Source: Monocercomonoides exilis
Taxonomy: Eukaryota > Preaxostyla > Oxymonadida > Polymastigidae
Reading direction: 5' to 3'
DNA length: 64,000 nucleotides
NCBI GenBank assembly: GCA_001643675.2
Contig: LSRY02000001.1
Span: 863,501 to 927,500 of the forward strand
Under the pieces are notes generated by a model, which did no database searches, was not told the DNA's origin, and saw only the letters and a list, made by a program, of their open reading frames with translations. Position numbers and translations under genes: made by a program. Positions 1 to 10,645 of the stretch are shown here, piece by piece (positions within the stretch are counted from its first letter, which is position 1; every line of letters begins with the position of its first letter).

Positions 1-459
1 AGTGCCTTTGTATCATGTTTTAAAGCAATTTTAACTAGCATAGATAACTTATATCCATTTTTAACACTATTTTTTATATGTTTAATATAAATATGAGAGT
101 TCTAAATGTTTCAATATTTTTTTTTAACAGATTCACTAATTTCATATTTTTATTTTTTGTTTTAAGTGTTAACAAGCAAACAATGATATGCAATGAATTT
201 TTCTTGTATTTATATATATGTTTAATATGTGCTTAAACAAAAAAACTTATCAATTACAAAATTATATTGTATTAAGATAAAAAGGGAACCAAGGTGAAAT
301 GAAAAATACAATATAGTTATAAAAAACTCAGTGCTTTGAGTTCAACAAGCTCTGCAAAAGATTTTCGCTGACTCTTTTTTCTTTTATTGAAGCACTGGAG
401 GAAAAAGCAAAAGGGAAAAAGGACAACGACGTTTGTTGGAACAGTCGAAGAGATTTCCA
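1..459. other. AT-rich intergenic DNA
   Basis: This stretch is strongly AT-rich, with many homopolymer T and A runs. I see no open frame with protein-like composition and no RNA gene. It lies just downstream of the transposase that reads leftward and ends at 460. Confidence 0.6.
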
Positions 460-1848
460 CTAATTTGGCAAAAACCACTTTGACGATTTATCACTGTTTC
501 TTTCTCTTTCTTCATCTTCATCTCTTTCGTTAATAATAATTTCATCTCTCCTTTCCTTTTCTTCGACAGTTTTCTTTTTTTTCTTCTCCTTTTCATCTTT
601 TCTTTCTTTTTCTCTTTGATCTTCCCCAGTTCGCTGCTCTTGGGCTTCAGAATTGCCTGAAAAACATAGTTATGGTAATGTAAATATAAAAACAAGCAAA
701 ATAAACATTATAAACGTTAATATGGGTGAAAATAAAAAAGTCTAACTATCTTCCGAATAAAATAGAGTTGTGATTGATGATGGTGGAGGAGCTTCAGGAT
801 TCAATCTTTTCTTCATATTGACTCGATAGCGTTCGTTGGCGATTCGCTTTGCTTCCACTTTCTTCTCATGTGACTTCATCAGATATCCAATAAAACTGGA
901 ATTAGCATCTGAGACGACTGCGGTCAATGGGTCTTTCAGGATTTGAAAATTCGTCAAACAACATGCAATAGGGAAATACTCCGTCACTCTTTCCACTTCA
1001 AACGGCCATGGACGCCTGAAAACGGCAAAAAAAGTCTTCAACCTCCCAAAAAATCGCTCAACAATGACTCTATTGGACGCCAATTCGGGTGTTCCGACAG
1101 GTTTTGAGAAAATTGCACCCAATTTTGGCCTTGCTCCAATGAATGCAGAGTCAGCAAGTATCTTTACTCCTCCAAATTAACCATCAAACAGAGATTAATG
1201 GTCTTTAAAAAGGACAAAATCGTGTGTTGACCCTGTTTGAACGTGGCTAATTGTACAAGCAGTACCAATTCGAGGATTAACACCAACTTCCACCTTCACA
1301 CAGTAAATATGATGCTTTCCACTATAAAATTTTTTTCCATATTCCAACCTCCCACCTGGTCGATTTGTTGGAATTACAGTACAATCCAAAACAAGACCCA
1401 CCTCCTTCATTCCTTCAAGACAATCTGGTCGAAAAGTGAGAAATAAATCAGTCAAGGGCACTCTGATGTCTGCAGCAATACTGTGAAGAAGACGTATTGT
1501 TGCATTTTGAGTGTCAAAAAAAGAAGAAGAAAGCATAAATGTGTGTGTAGTGGATCCATGATGAAGAAAAGTGAGTAATAGAAAAAGTTGATCAGAAAAA
1601 TTGTTCATTGCTTTATCTTATCCTTGGTGAGGAGGGATTTCTTTTTGAAGAAGTTGGAGTAATAAATCGAACTCAACTCGAGCGAAGCCAGTAAAGCGAA
1701 AAAAAGCAGTTTGGGTATTGCCTAAAATATTCAAAGCTCTCTCAATGATTGATGTGGATTTTTTTGTTTCTTTGACAGCAGGAGAAGCAGGCATTTTATT
1801 ACTTTCTTCAACTCTCTCCAATACACTCAAAAGTGAAGATTCAGACAT
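460..1848 (-). pseudogene. Harbinger/DDE_Tnp_4-type transposase, decayed
   Basis: This is a DDE-superfamily transposase that would cut and paste a DNA transposon. The reading runs from an ATG at 1848 to a TAG at 460-462. The catalytic triad is visible: the first Asp in DCTVIPTNRP, the second in KILADSAFIG, and the Glu in SNRVIVERFFGRLK, in the order and spacing of the DDE_Tnp_4 family. After the first Asp the chain continues through YGKKFYSGKHH. The N-terminal part has a short helical segment; the C-terminus is a Lys/Glu-rich tail encoded after a 90-bp intron (657-746). Oddly, one frame is kept throughout, but TAA codons interrupt it at 1618-1620, 1195-1197 and 1177-1179 with no frameshift. 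Under the standard code it is non-functional. I did not find convincing terminal repeats. Confidence 0.75.
657..746 (-). other. Intron of the Harbinger-like gene
   Basis: On the minus strand the donor reads GATA/GTTAGA and the acceptor TTTTTCAG/GCAA. Splicing joins EDS to a charged tail (NSEAQEQRTGEDQRE...) and removes the stop at 742-744. The GTTAGA donor recurs in intron 2 of the RNA-binding protein gene at 50993, which supports the call. Confidence 0.55.
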
Positions 1849-2024
1849 CGATCGAAACAGTCAAAAAATGATAACAACAAACACACCCTTCATATGTAAA
1901 TATTTTTGTGATCAAAAATGACCCATGATAAAAAACAATGGATGTTATTAAATCTCATTGGAACTTAGTCGATCTTTTTGGAATGATATCAAACTCATTT
2001 CAAAAAGTTAATGTCAATACGATA

Positions 2025-2266
2025 TGTCTAAATTTTTTTGTAAAGTTCCTTTTGTTTAATTTTCAAATAAAGAAAAAATATCATATTTTCATCAAATTTC
2101 GGTTTTCGCTCACCAAACTTCACTAAATTGGAAATAATAACATTGTCAATATTTTATTGTCATGATATCGAAATTTGATAAGTGGGAACAGAAATTTGAT
2201 CAAAATAAGAAATATTTATTTAATTTGAAAATTAAACAAAAGGAACTTTTCAAAAAAATTAAGACA
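2025..2266. repeat. TA-flanked inverted-repeat element (MITE-like)
   Basis: The left end TGTCTAAATTTTTTTG is mirrored at the right end by CAAAAAAATTAAGACA, and both ends are flanked by TA. Inside, an AAAGTTCCTTTTGTTTAA tract is repeated in inverted orientation near the right end. The same internal tract recurs at about 4550, 4740, 16130 and 59080. It has no coding capacity, so I read it as a non-autonomous DNA element with a TA target duplication. Confidence 0.55.
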
Positions 2267-2305
2267 TATAACTAAATAAATTCGTATAAGTTCTAGTACT
2301 TGACA

Positions 2306-2343
2306 GATTTGACTGAGTCACGAAAATGTGACTCAGTCAAATC
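2306..2343. repeat. Perfect 16-bp stem hairpin
   Basis: GATTTGACTGAGTCAC (2306-2321) is followed by a six-base loop, GAAAAT, and then its exact reverse complement at 2328-2343. Each arm contains TGAGTCA/TGACTCA. It lies between a MITE-like element and a gene-free stretch and is not followed by a T-run terminator. Confidence 0.8.
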
Positions 2344-3219
2344 GATTTTGGTCTGGTTTATCGAATTTTGCTAATTATTATCGAATTTCCCTCAATCTCG
2401 CCAAGGGCGAAATTGTGATTTTTATGATCACAACATGTGATCGAGCATTTTTTTGTTTTGTTTTAATCTTACTCGAAAATCGGTTTTCTTCAGCATGCAT
2501 TTTATAATCAAACATTTTTTGCAAAATTTGCCCATTCTTCTTCCATCAGAAAGTTGCTGATGCAAAAATGTCCTTGATTTGGTCGAATAAAATGGAATTG
2601 CACACGCACAATTTTGTTCATTCATTTGGATAAACAGAGAGGCTATTTTGAAACATTCGTTGATGGCTATTGATAAAATATTGAATTCTGTATTCATGGA
2701 ATAATTGCTTTTTCACATTCACGGGCTTTTCCTTTTTTTGGAAAAAGATAATGTTAAATTTGATGATTTTTTCACGATGATCATTTGAACAATTGAAATT
2801 TCGTTCAGGATCAAAGATCTAAAAGTTTCAGATCTTCAGATTGACAAAATGCAAATTCAAATATTCTTGTTTTGATATATGATCATTATTTATTAAAAAA
2901 AAACTTGTGAAATGAAATAATGAGCACACTTTTCATGTAAAGTTAAGGACCAAAAGTTCAAAAGAAATGAATATCCCAGCCTATTCATCAAAGAGAAATA
3001 CTTAATAGAAAAGTTGAATTCAGAAGAAGGAACAATGCATCATCAACATACTTCCAATACACAATCTGCTTTAAATTTTTCATTTTTCTTCAAGAGAATT
3101 CAAAAATAGACAACAGATTAATAAAAACGATAACATCTTCTTCTTCGAAACCATGGAATATTATTCACAGATAGATTGACTCAACTTATCGATTTTTTTT
3201 TCTTAATTGTTTTAACACG
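2344..3219. other. No gene seen
   Basis: AT-rich. A short minus-strand open frame at 2428-2697 has no recognisable features and I do not support it as a gene. Confidence 0.45.
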
Positions 3220-4040
3220 TTGAAATCAAATTTTTCATCGAGTTTTGTTTTCAAATTGGACAAAAATCAACTTAGTGGTAATTTTTCTCTTTTTCATTTA
3301 AACATTTTCTCAACTTTTTCAATGACACATAATTCCTATTTATCAAATGTTAGTTTCGATCTTGCATTAGAAAGGTTTCATTCATATGTTAGAGATGAAC
3401 AGGTCAGCTTTTTCACAATATCTCAGTACCTCAATTGCTTTGAAAACAAAAATGAAGATAAAAAACTTGATGACGTCTGTTCAGATATAATCAAACTCCT
3501 ACGAATTGCAGATACTGTAGAAAGGGGCGAAGCACCACATCCAGAAGAACCAAAGACAAAAGAGGAATTTTAAAACGAACCGAATTATTTTTGAAGAAGA
3601 CCCTCTTGGAATTTTATTGGCAGAAAAAGATATGAAAGATCCTGATTTTCAAGCAGCTAATATTTTTGATTCAGTCATTATATCAACATCTTCATCTTCA
3701 TCATCTTCATTATCTTCATCGTCTTCATCTTGTTCTTCCTCATCATTTTTGCCTTCTTCATCATCTTTTAATATCACAATCATCAAAAACATCTGAATCA
3801 TTTTCACATACGAACGAATCAATTGATGTTGCAATTGAATCGGAAGATTATGAAGTTGAATTGCTTTTTGCAAGCAAAGTTTTCGATATTATCTCACCAT
3901 ATTCGACTGACAAAAAAGATGAAATGTGCCTCAATATTTCTTCATGCATCACGTCTGATTGGAGCAATGGGATGGAGCGAAGGTTTGAAATATTAATTAA
4001 TTCAGTTTTATTTAAAGAAGATCCAGAGCTGAAAAAGTAA
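3220..4040 (+). pseudogene. Broken gene, unknown acidic/Ser-rich protein
   Basis: Protein-like sequence begins around 3300 (MTHNSYLSNVSFDLALERFH). It continues through KKLDDVCSDIIKLLRIADTV, shifts frame in a T/A run near 3570 (continuing NRIIFEEDPLGILLAEKDM), passes through a poly-Ser tract near 3690-3760, shifts again, and ends ESEDYEVELLFASKVF...DPELKK at 4040. Two frame changes at homopolymer or trinucleotide tracts suggest decay, though a very short intron or a sequencing error cannot be excluded. I do not recognise the family. Its position ahead of the transposase-like gene at 6.1-7.5 kb suggests it could be an N-terminal or accessory part of the same element. Confidence 0.45.
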
Positions 4041-4411
4041 TGTCTGAAGATAAATGTGTGATTAATTTTGAATTCATATTGCTTCCATCAAAATTTTCGT
4101 TTTTATAATTCACTTTAAGTGCTGATAAATGAGCACAAAAAAAAAATAATTCCATTCAAAAATTATTTTTTCATGAATATTATCTGAAGCATTGTCATTT
4201 ATAACAAATGCATTGCCTTTATCTTTTTAATGAATAATTCCTCACAAAAGAAATTAAACATTTGAAAAATCGACACTCCGAAAAAAGTTATGATTTCAAA
4301 AATAATCACACATATCAAAATGTACTGAGTATATCTCCAAGTTCTATTGTGGAATATAATGCTCAAATCAATCATTAAAATTTGTCAAAGATAAGTTTCA
4401 ATCGTACTATA

Positions 4412-4777
4412 TGGGTGATTCTTTTTGTAATCATAATTTTTTTCGACGTGTTGATTTTTCAAATTTTACATTTTTTTTGTAAGGAATTTATTGTACAAAA
4501 GAAAAATAGCACTATAATACTAAATATTTTTGATATGTCTGAATATTTTGTAAAGTTCTTTTTGTTTAATTTTCAAATTTAATAAAATTTTCAAATTTTC
4601 ATCAGTTTTTTGTTCCCACGTTTTAAACTTCTATAAAATGAAAATAAAAACATTGTTGAGGTTTTGATATCCAATTAAGGAAAGTTTAATCCGTGGGAAC
4701 AGAAATTTGATAGAAATATAACATTTTTTCTTTATTTGAAAAATAAACAAAAGGAACTTTTCAAAAAAATTCACCCA
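4412..4777. repeat. TA-flanked inverted-repeat element, TGGGTGA ends
   Basis: The left end TGGGTGATTCTTTTTG and the right end ATTTTTTTGA-like complement finishing in TTCACCCA form imperfect terminal inverted repeats of about 20 bp. Both are flanked by TA, as in Tc1/mariner-type insertion. Internally it holds the AAAGTTC...TTTGTTTAATTTTC tract in opposite orientations around 4553 and 4745, the same sequence as the element at 2025-2266, so the two are relatives or nested copies. An isolated end of the same type lies at 4262-4313. Confidence 0.6.
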
Positions 4778-5106
4778 TATGGCTCTTTCTTTTCGAAAAG
4801 TCGAAAAACTTTAATTGCGATCCCATGAAAGATCAAAAAATTATCCCAGAATAATTTTATTTTTTATAAAATGACGTTTTCAGATTTGTCTGAAAGCAGA
4901 AAGTCTCAACTGTGTAAAAGACTATTTGAATTTCTTCAACTTCATTTAAAGAATGAGGAAACATCTTTCATTCTTCACTTTTCATACCATTCAAGAAATG
5001 GAAAAGAAATTCTTGAATTGCTTAACAATTAATTGAATGGTAATATCAATGTATTATTATTTAGTTTCATTTTTTTGTATTCTCTTCTTTTGATTAAATA
5101 GTTAAA

Positions 5107-5624
5107 ATGGAAAACATTCTAATTTACGCTGGTTCATTGAACGATATATTAGACAAAAAGAATAAAATACTCTTGTTACAAACATTTTTGAGATCATTTT
5201 CTTCAACTGAACTAATAAAAGCTGGCTGGAATTGTGCAGCAAACAACATTTTACACGCCGAACGGATGTTGAAAAGGCACAATTTTGAAATAATTCTCGC
5301 AAGCAAACCGAAAATTCCCAGTAGTAAAAAACGTTCGTTTTTTTTTTCTTTTCTCATTTAAAGCTATATGGAAACATCAGCATTGAGTTTATATGTCTTT
5401 TATTTATGTGAATGGTGGTTAAGGAAGAACACAAGTGAAAGTTGCAAAGAACAAAACATTCAAGAAACAAGAATATTCAAAGATTTATCAGATGATGACT
5501 TTGAATTCTTAAACTCAAATCATCATTTTACAATAACTGATCAACAATCATCACATATTTTATTCAATTATGAAGAAATTCAAACTCTTTTAAATGCATT
5601 CTCTGTTTCAAAGTTTCAACCAAT

Positions 5625-5656
<32 letters not shown>

Positions 5657-6049
5657 AAATATTGTTTCGATAATATTCATTTGAACAAACATAATCGATT
5701 CTGCTCAGGACATTCCCTGATTTCATCTTCATCATTTCCTCCGCTTCAGCTAACTCGAGCAAGCACCCCATCAACGCCTCCTTCTTTTGCTTCTCCTTTT
5801 TCTTACGACAGGCATATAGATGAAATTATCAATGAACCTGTTTTGTCATCACACTTTTCAAGTTTTGTAATTGATGATTCGTCTTTTAATGATATATATT
5901 TAATGAATTCCAATGCTTGCATTTCCGAGTATCAGATAAGTTTGTGTTCTAAAATATTAAAACATAAATTAAATAAGTTTTTATATTTCCTGATTCATTC
6001 ATATAAATTGATTTTCAAAAAGAGAAATAGTTGTACAAGAAAACAGTAA
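5107..6049 (+). pseudogene. Broken gene of unknown function, part of a putative element
   Basis: A plus-strand frame starts MENILIYAGSLNDILDKKNK and runs through ELIKAGWNCAANNILHAERM. It is interrupted by an in-frame TAA at 5359-5361 and continues in the same frame through YVFYLCEWWLRKNTSESC. A 30-bp adenine run at 5626-5655 then shifts it into another frame, which reads SSFPPLQLTRASTPSTPPSF and ends at 6049. The composition is protein-like, with Leu/Ile-rich helices followed by a Ser/Pro-rich linker. It lies directly upstream of the transposase-like frame at 6093, so it may be the 5' part of that gene. No family recognised. Confidence 0.45.
5626..5655 (+). repeat. A30 homopolymer
   Basis: An uninterrupted run of 30 adenines lies inside otherwise coding-like sequence and separates two reading frames. 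It is a probable indel hotspot. Confidence 0.9.
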
Positions 6050-6092
6050 ATTATTTGAAAAATAAATGTGTACAAACAATTCTTTTAAGAAT

Positions 6093-7502
6093 TCTGATGA
6101 AAGTCTCTGTAAATGGTTTTAAGGATATAAGAGGATATTCTTTGGTTCAAAAGATGAATTATTCAGAAGAAAGAAAAATGAAATTGATGTAAAAATTTGT
6201 AGATCATTATTCTTCAGATTGGTAGTTAACATTGAAAAGGCAAAAAGAAGAACAGATATGTGTTATTTGTGAGTTAGAATAGTATTTTTGGTAGGAAAAG
6301 AAAAAACAAAAATTTTAACAAAATCAGAATTACAATAAATGGAAACACTTAGAATTCATTACACTATTCAAAATTTTCATCGCAGGAAGTTTAATGAGAA
6401 AGTTGCGAATCTTCAAGAAAATGAGTTTTTGGCTTTATAAGATTTTAAACAAAATCGGACTTTTCCTATTAAACAAACTCAAGAAAGCAGAGATTATTAT
6501 ACAAAAAAAGAAATATCACACCTTTGCGTAGTCATTCATCATTTAAAGAAGAGTGGAAAATCGAAGATTTGCTTCCATTTCATCTATGAAGTTTTGTCGA
6601 AAAACAGCCGGTTTGCTATCGATTGCTTGAAGATTGCTCTTCAAAATTTGCAATCATTAATAAATAATCATTCACATCTGAAAGTGTGTGCAGACTGCCG
6701 CCCGCACTACAGAAACGGCTGCTTTCTTCATTTTTTGCTTCATCCGTTTTCAACCCTTCACAAAACATTTGAAACAACCTCGCTTTACTTTTTCGGAGAA
6801 GGTCACGGGAAAAGCGAGGTTGATGGGGAATTTGGAGTCCTTGCTAGAATCGCTCAAAGATCTTGCAAGGACATCTCCACACTCAAAGATTTGATAACTT
6901 TCTTTCAAAAAGCATGCCAAAAAATTGAAAGAAAGGATGATAAAAGATTGGAGAGATTCTTTATCGATAACTCTCCCCGAATCAAGCAAAAGACAAGCTT
7001 GAAGCTTGTTGTGAAGGACATAAAAACTTATTTGTGTTGGAGATCCACAAAAGCACAAATTGAAGAAACTCCTTTTTTCAATTCTTCCGTTAGTGGATGG
7101 AGAAAGATCTCATTTGAAAGCGTTTTTCATTTGAACAAAAAACAATCAACAAGCCGTCAATTCATTTGCGAAGAAGATGTTTTAACAGGGTCCTCAACAA
7201 TTTCTTTATCTGAAAGGAGATTAGAGAAGTTGAAAGTTAATGATAAAGAGAATGAAGAAGGCAAAATTATTTTTCCAAATCAGCTTTCAACTGAAAATAT
7301 TGATGATAGCGAAAATTACGATGAGACTGAAGATTCTGACATTGAGTCAATTCGCCGCAAAGTTCTCACTTACCAAATACAATTCAACGACAATGCAACA
7401 AAAGAAGTTATATCTATTGAAGAAGAGGAAGATGTGGATGAAGGTGTGATTCAGGAGGAAAAAGTGATGGGAAAGAAAAAATTGAAACGAATGAAGAAAT
7501 AA
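6093..7502 (+). pseudogene. Transposase-like protein with DFKQN and GHGK motifs, decayed
   Basis: One plus-strand frame runs from about 6093 to a TAA at 7502. In order it shows a Lys-rich segment, RRTDMCYL just before a possible Cys pair, QENEFLAL followed by DFKQN, then ICFHFIYEVLSKNSRFAIDC, CADCRPHYRNG, and YFFGEGHGKSEVDGEFG, ending in an acidic/Lys tail. This order (DFxxN, a D-containing block preceding an aromatic/basic stretch, then HGK followed by DG) matches, from memory, a family of eukaryotic DNA-transposon proteins often left as hypothetical. The superfamily name is uncertain. In-frame stops occur at 6120-6122 (TAA), 6270-6272 (TGA), 6336-6338 (TAA) and 6438-6440 (TAA). From 6441 to 7502 the frame is open. 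I see no indel after 6093. Confidence 0.6.
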
Positions 7503-7597
7503 AAAGGAGAAGAGGGAGACTGTGAAGAAGGTGAAGAGGAGGAAGAGCATTGACGTTTCATGGGAGAGGAAGAACAAAAACGTTGCTCCACTGCATA

Positions 7598-8600
7598 TTA
7601 TGGGACAATGAGCATTCCAATGAGCTCCTCCAGGTTAGCTGGGAATGAGTTGCGCTTCGATACGTTCTGTTGATCGACTGTCTTGCAGAAGAGTCTCGAA
7701 GGCTGTGCATTCACACGCACTGCCAGCTTCTCCAGCACTGCTCTTATTGACAGCCGCTCATCCACACTTTAAATGAGCAAGTTCACTTCCCTCTAACGCC
7801 CGCACTCATATAAATCGCAGAAAGCGGCTTTTTGCTTTTCTGAGCTGGTTTTTGCGATGAAATTTTCTTGTGTGAATGATCAGCTGATACTTATTTGCTG
7901 CTTTCTTCCATTGATTTATCGTCTTTTATTCTCTGCCATCTTCTCCTCCTTCTCCTTCGGTCGAATTTGAGGCTGTTTTCGCTGAAGTCATCAATATCAA
8001 AGTGATGCACCCACATGTTCAGCTGATTGTCTTCCGTCTCTTACCATTCAAATGCTTTCAGCTCTTCCTCTTCTTCTTCTTCTTCTCCATTTCTTTTTTT
8101 TTGTCATTTCATCTTTATCTCATCTAGTTTGTTGATGGTCAACAAAATGTCTCCAGCCTCTAAAGAATCATAATCCAATGAATGCAGCTCTCTCTTCGTC
8201 AAATCCTGCTCATTTTTTTCTTTTTAACTGTTTGCTTCAGATTCATCTGCATTTTGATAGTCTTTCTCAACATTTCCATTGATGTTTTCTGCAATTTTCA
8301 TTTTTTCATTGCCATTATTTTCACTCCTATGCTTCCCATCTTCTCCCTCATCCTCCATCTGACCTATCATCTCCTAATCATTCTGTCTATGTCTATGCTT
8401 ATGTTCACTTTCATTCCCATCCCCATTCTCACTCTCATTATCATTGTTCTTCTTCTGCTATCTGCTTCTTCCCCTCTCATTGCACGTCGTATTCTGCTGT
8501 GTGCTCCCTTTGTGTAAATACTGCTGTAACAGAATGTCACCGCCTGGTGTGAGCACCGTGTTCTGTATCGACTCACTACAGCTGAGCTGCTGCTGCATTT
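7598..8600 (-). pseudogene. Broken conserved-looking gene of unknown function
   Basis: The minus strand reads as one frame from roughly 8590 to 7810: TVLTPGGDILLQQYLHKGST, an Asn/Glu/Asp-rich linker, then TKRELHSLDYDSLEAGDILL, WVHHFDIDDFSENSLKF and a basic stretch. A second piece (VDERLSIRAVLEKLAVRVNA ... NLEELIGMLIVP, ending in TAA at 7598-7600) follows what may be an intron with a TTTAAAG acceptor near 7775. Within the 780-bp first piece I count two TAG, three TAA and one TGA in frame and no frameshift. I do not recognise the family. It diverges from the plus-strand gene starting near 8604. Confidence 0.5.
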
Positions 8601-8603
8601 TCC

Positions 8604-10645
8604 CATTGAAGCGGAAAAGAAGCAGCTGATGAAATAGTAGAATGGTGGATGGATCAAGTGAAGCAAGAAGAAGAAGAAGAAGAAGAAGAAGAAGAAGCGA
8701 TCTTCGCTGAGAAAGAAAACGAAGAATTTAAGTCTCTTCTGGAGGCGATGCTTATTTCTGAGTTTGGAGCTGATGATGCTACTGTCTCAGATGCTATTTT
8801 GAATGCGATGGGAATAAATCCGACTACTGATCCTGGTTTAGCAGCAGCCATCGCCATCAGCTTGGAAGAGAAGATGGCAAACGGAGAGAAGAAGATGCAG
8901 CAGAAGGCGCAGGAGCTGAGGGAGGCGAGGAGGAGGAGCAGATTGAAGGAGCAGAGAAAGAAGAGGGAGGAGGAAAAAATGAATAGGAAAGCCGAGGAAG
9001 GCGATGGGAAAGGGAAGGAAGTTGATGCAGAGGCGGTGGACGAGAAGGAGAGAGAGAGGAAGAGGAAGAGAGAAGAAAAAGAAAAAGAGCGAAAAAGGCT
9101 AAGAAAAGTCGAGAGTCCGAGAATAGAAGGAGAGAAAAAAATTACAGCCTCTTCCGCCTTCAACTGGAACCACTTGCTATTCTGTTTTCTTTCTGCACGA
9201 TCCATATCTCCAAAAGAACCGAAAGGCAGGAGTCGAAAGCTTTTTAACCCACCGATTCAGTTTGGGAAGTGATTCTGTTCAATACCTCATCCGCTGTCTG
9301 AAGAGGAACAATGTAGTTGTTCTGCTGGAAGGCGGGAGAGATGAGTGTGAGGAGCTGATTACGAAGACAGAGACGCTGATATTTCCGTGAGCGGTGATTG
9401 AAAGTGAAGTGAGGTGCAGACAAAACACGTATTTCGATCGGAATGCTGAAGTGAGTTCAAATGCATTAACATGTTGGAATTCATCATCATCTTCATCATC
9501 TTCTTCTTCTTCCTCCACCTCTTCGCCACCTCCTCCTCTTCTTCATCATTGACAACGATGACGATCAGAGAGAGATTGATAAACTTCACAGTCCCACCCA
9601 ATCAAGTGCTCCACACGTATTTCGACAATTTCATAAAGAAAACCGAAACAACTTCCCAAACACCACAGCCATCAAAGGCAGAAAACAGCGAGCAGAACAA
9701 AAACCAGGCGAAGCTGAAGAAGCAGACCTTGTTTAAGAAGCTGTTCTTGCTATCTCTTTCGCTCTCTTCTCGTCTCATTCCTTTTCAACACATTCAAACT
9801 GTCCTCCGCTTCAGGTTCTGTCGCCCTTCGTTGCTATTTTCGGTACCTGTGAAAGGGCAAGGAAGTGATTCATCATCATCATCTTCTTCTTCCTCTTCGT
9901 CTTCGTCTTCTTCTTTTTCTTCTTTATTATTCGTGTCTTTGCCTTTCATCTGTCAATTTGACACACATCATATGCTTCTTTGTGAAAATCCATCTTTGAC
10001 TGTGTTGTGGAATAATAGCAGGAAAAATGTTTTGCTGATAGGATGATCATGATTCTTTTTTTTTTGATAGATAATCGAAGAGGAATAAGTCATTGAAATA
10101 TCATTTAAAGTTGAAGTTTCAATAAAAATTGAAAGATGCATAAAATAATCATCAAACTGAAAGAAATTGAAGAAGAAGAAGAAAAAGAAGAAGATGCAAA
10201 AGAAGAAGAAGAAGAAGAAGAAGAAAGCGAATGACTGTTCTTTATAACCGATAAAAGCAGATAATGATGTCACCACCGAAGCCGCAATGATAGACTTATT
10301 CAGTTGCTAGGCACGTTCTATCTTTAACCAGAAACCTCCCTTTCGTAACTCACTCTTCTCCCATCACTTGTTTCATGCTTATAGGCTGGTATCTGCACAT
10401 TCTTCAAAACAGAGCAAGAAGTTGACGATCAGTTTGAAGACGCATGTGAAAATAACACTTCGTTTCATGTTTCTTTGAAGAACGCAGATTGAGAAAAGCT
10501 GTTTTTAAAACATCTCTTTTGTAAGGCAGAGGCGGGCAATGTGCAGATGGAGGTGCATCGAAGAAGCCATAATCCGCAGATGGAAAAGTATGATGAGGCT
10601 TTTATGCTAATCACGACGTGCGACCAGCTTGGTTACACTGAGTAA
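8604..10645 (+). pseudogene. Broken gene with a UIM-like helix, unknown function
   Basis: The plus-strand reading begins near SGKEAADEIVEWWMDQVKQ and continues through a poly-Glu run. It then shows a helical segment resembling a ubiquitin-interacting motif (DPGLAAAIAISLEE, about residues 70-83 from the ATG at 8649) and a long Lys/Arg/Glu coiled region to about 9130. A frame change near 9255 leads to SVQYLIRCLKRNNVVVLLEG followed by ECEELITKTETLIFP, then VRCRQNTYFDRNAEVS. After Ser-rich and repeat-rich DNA, the last piece (GICTFFKTEQEVDDQFEDAC, VSLKNAD, an in-frame TGA, EKLFLKHLFCKAEAGNVQM, then EAFMLITTCDQLGYTE) ends with TAA at 10643-10645. It appears to be one gene broken by frame changes and a stop. 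The UIM assignment is tentative. Confidence 0.5.
10169..10226. repeat. (GAA)n microsatellite
   Basis: Two runs of GAA/AAG triplets are separated by a short interruption. On the plus strand they read as Glu/Lys and on the minus strand as Phe/Ser. Confidence 0.85.

Noticed and set aside
721-745. TATGGGTGAAAATAAAAAAG as a terminal inverted repeat of the Harbinger-like element
   Set aside because: It lies inside the intron at 657-746, and the would-be partner near 1915 matches only weakly and lacks the TA flank.
6181-6340. A plus-strand frame with five in-frame TAR codons around a CVIC motif (frame starting at 6190)
   Set aside because: It reads smoothly if TAR is Gln, but the frame used by 6441-7502 also reads as protein here (RRTDMCYL, QMETLRIHYTIQNFHRRKFN) and is continuous with the downstream gene, so the first frame is an illusion. 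It shows how easily such readings mislead.
8654-9205. Minus-strand Ser-rich open frame of 183 codons
   Set aside because: It is the antisense shadow of the Glu/Lys/Arg-rich plus-strand gene; GAA/AAG repeats generate TTC/CTT-coded Ser/Phe/Leu runs.
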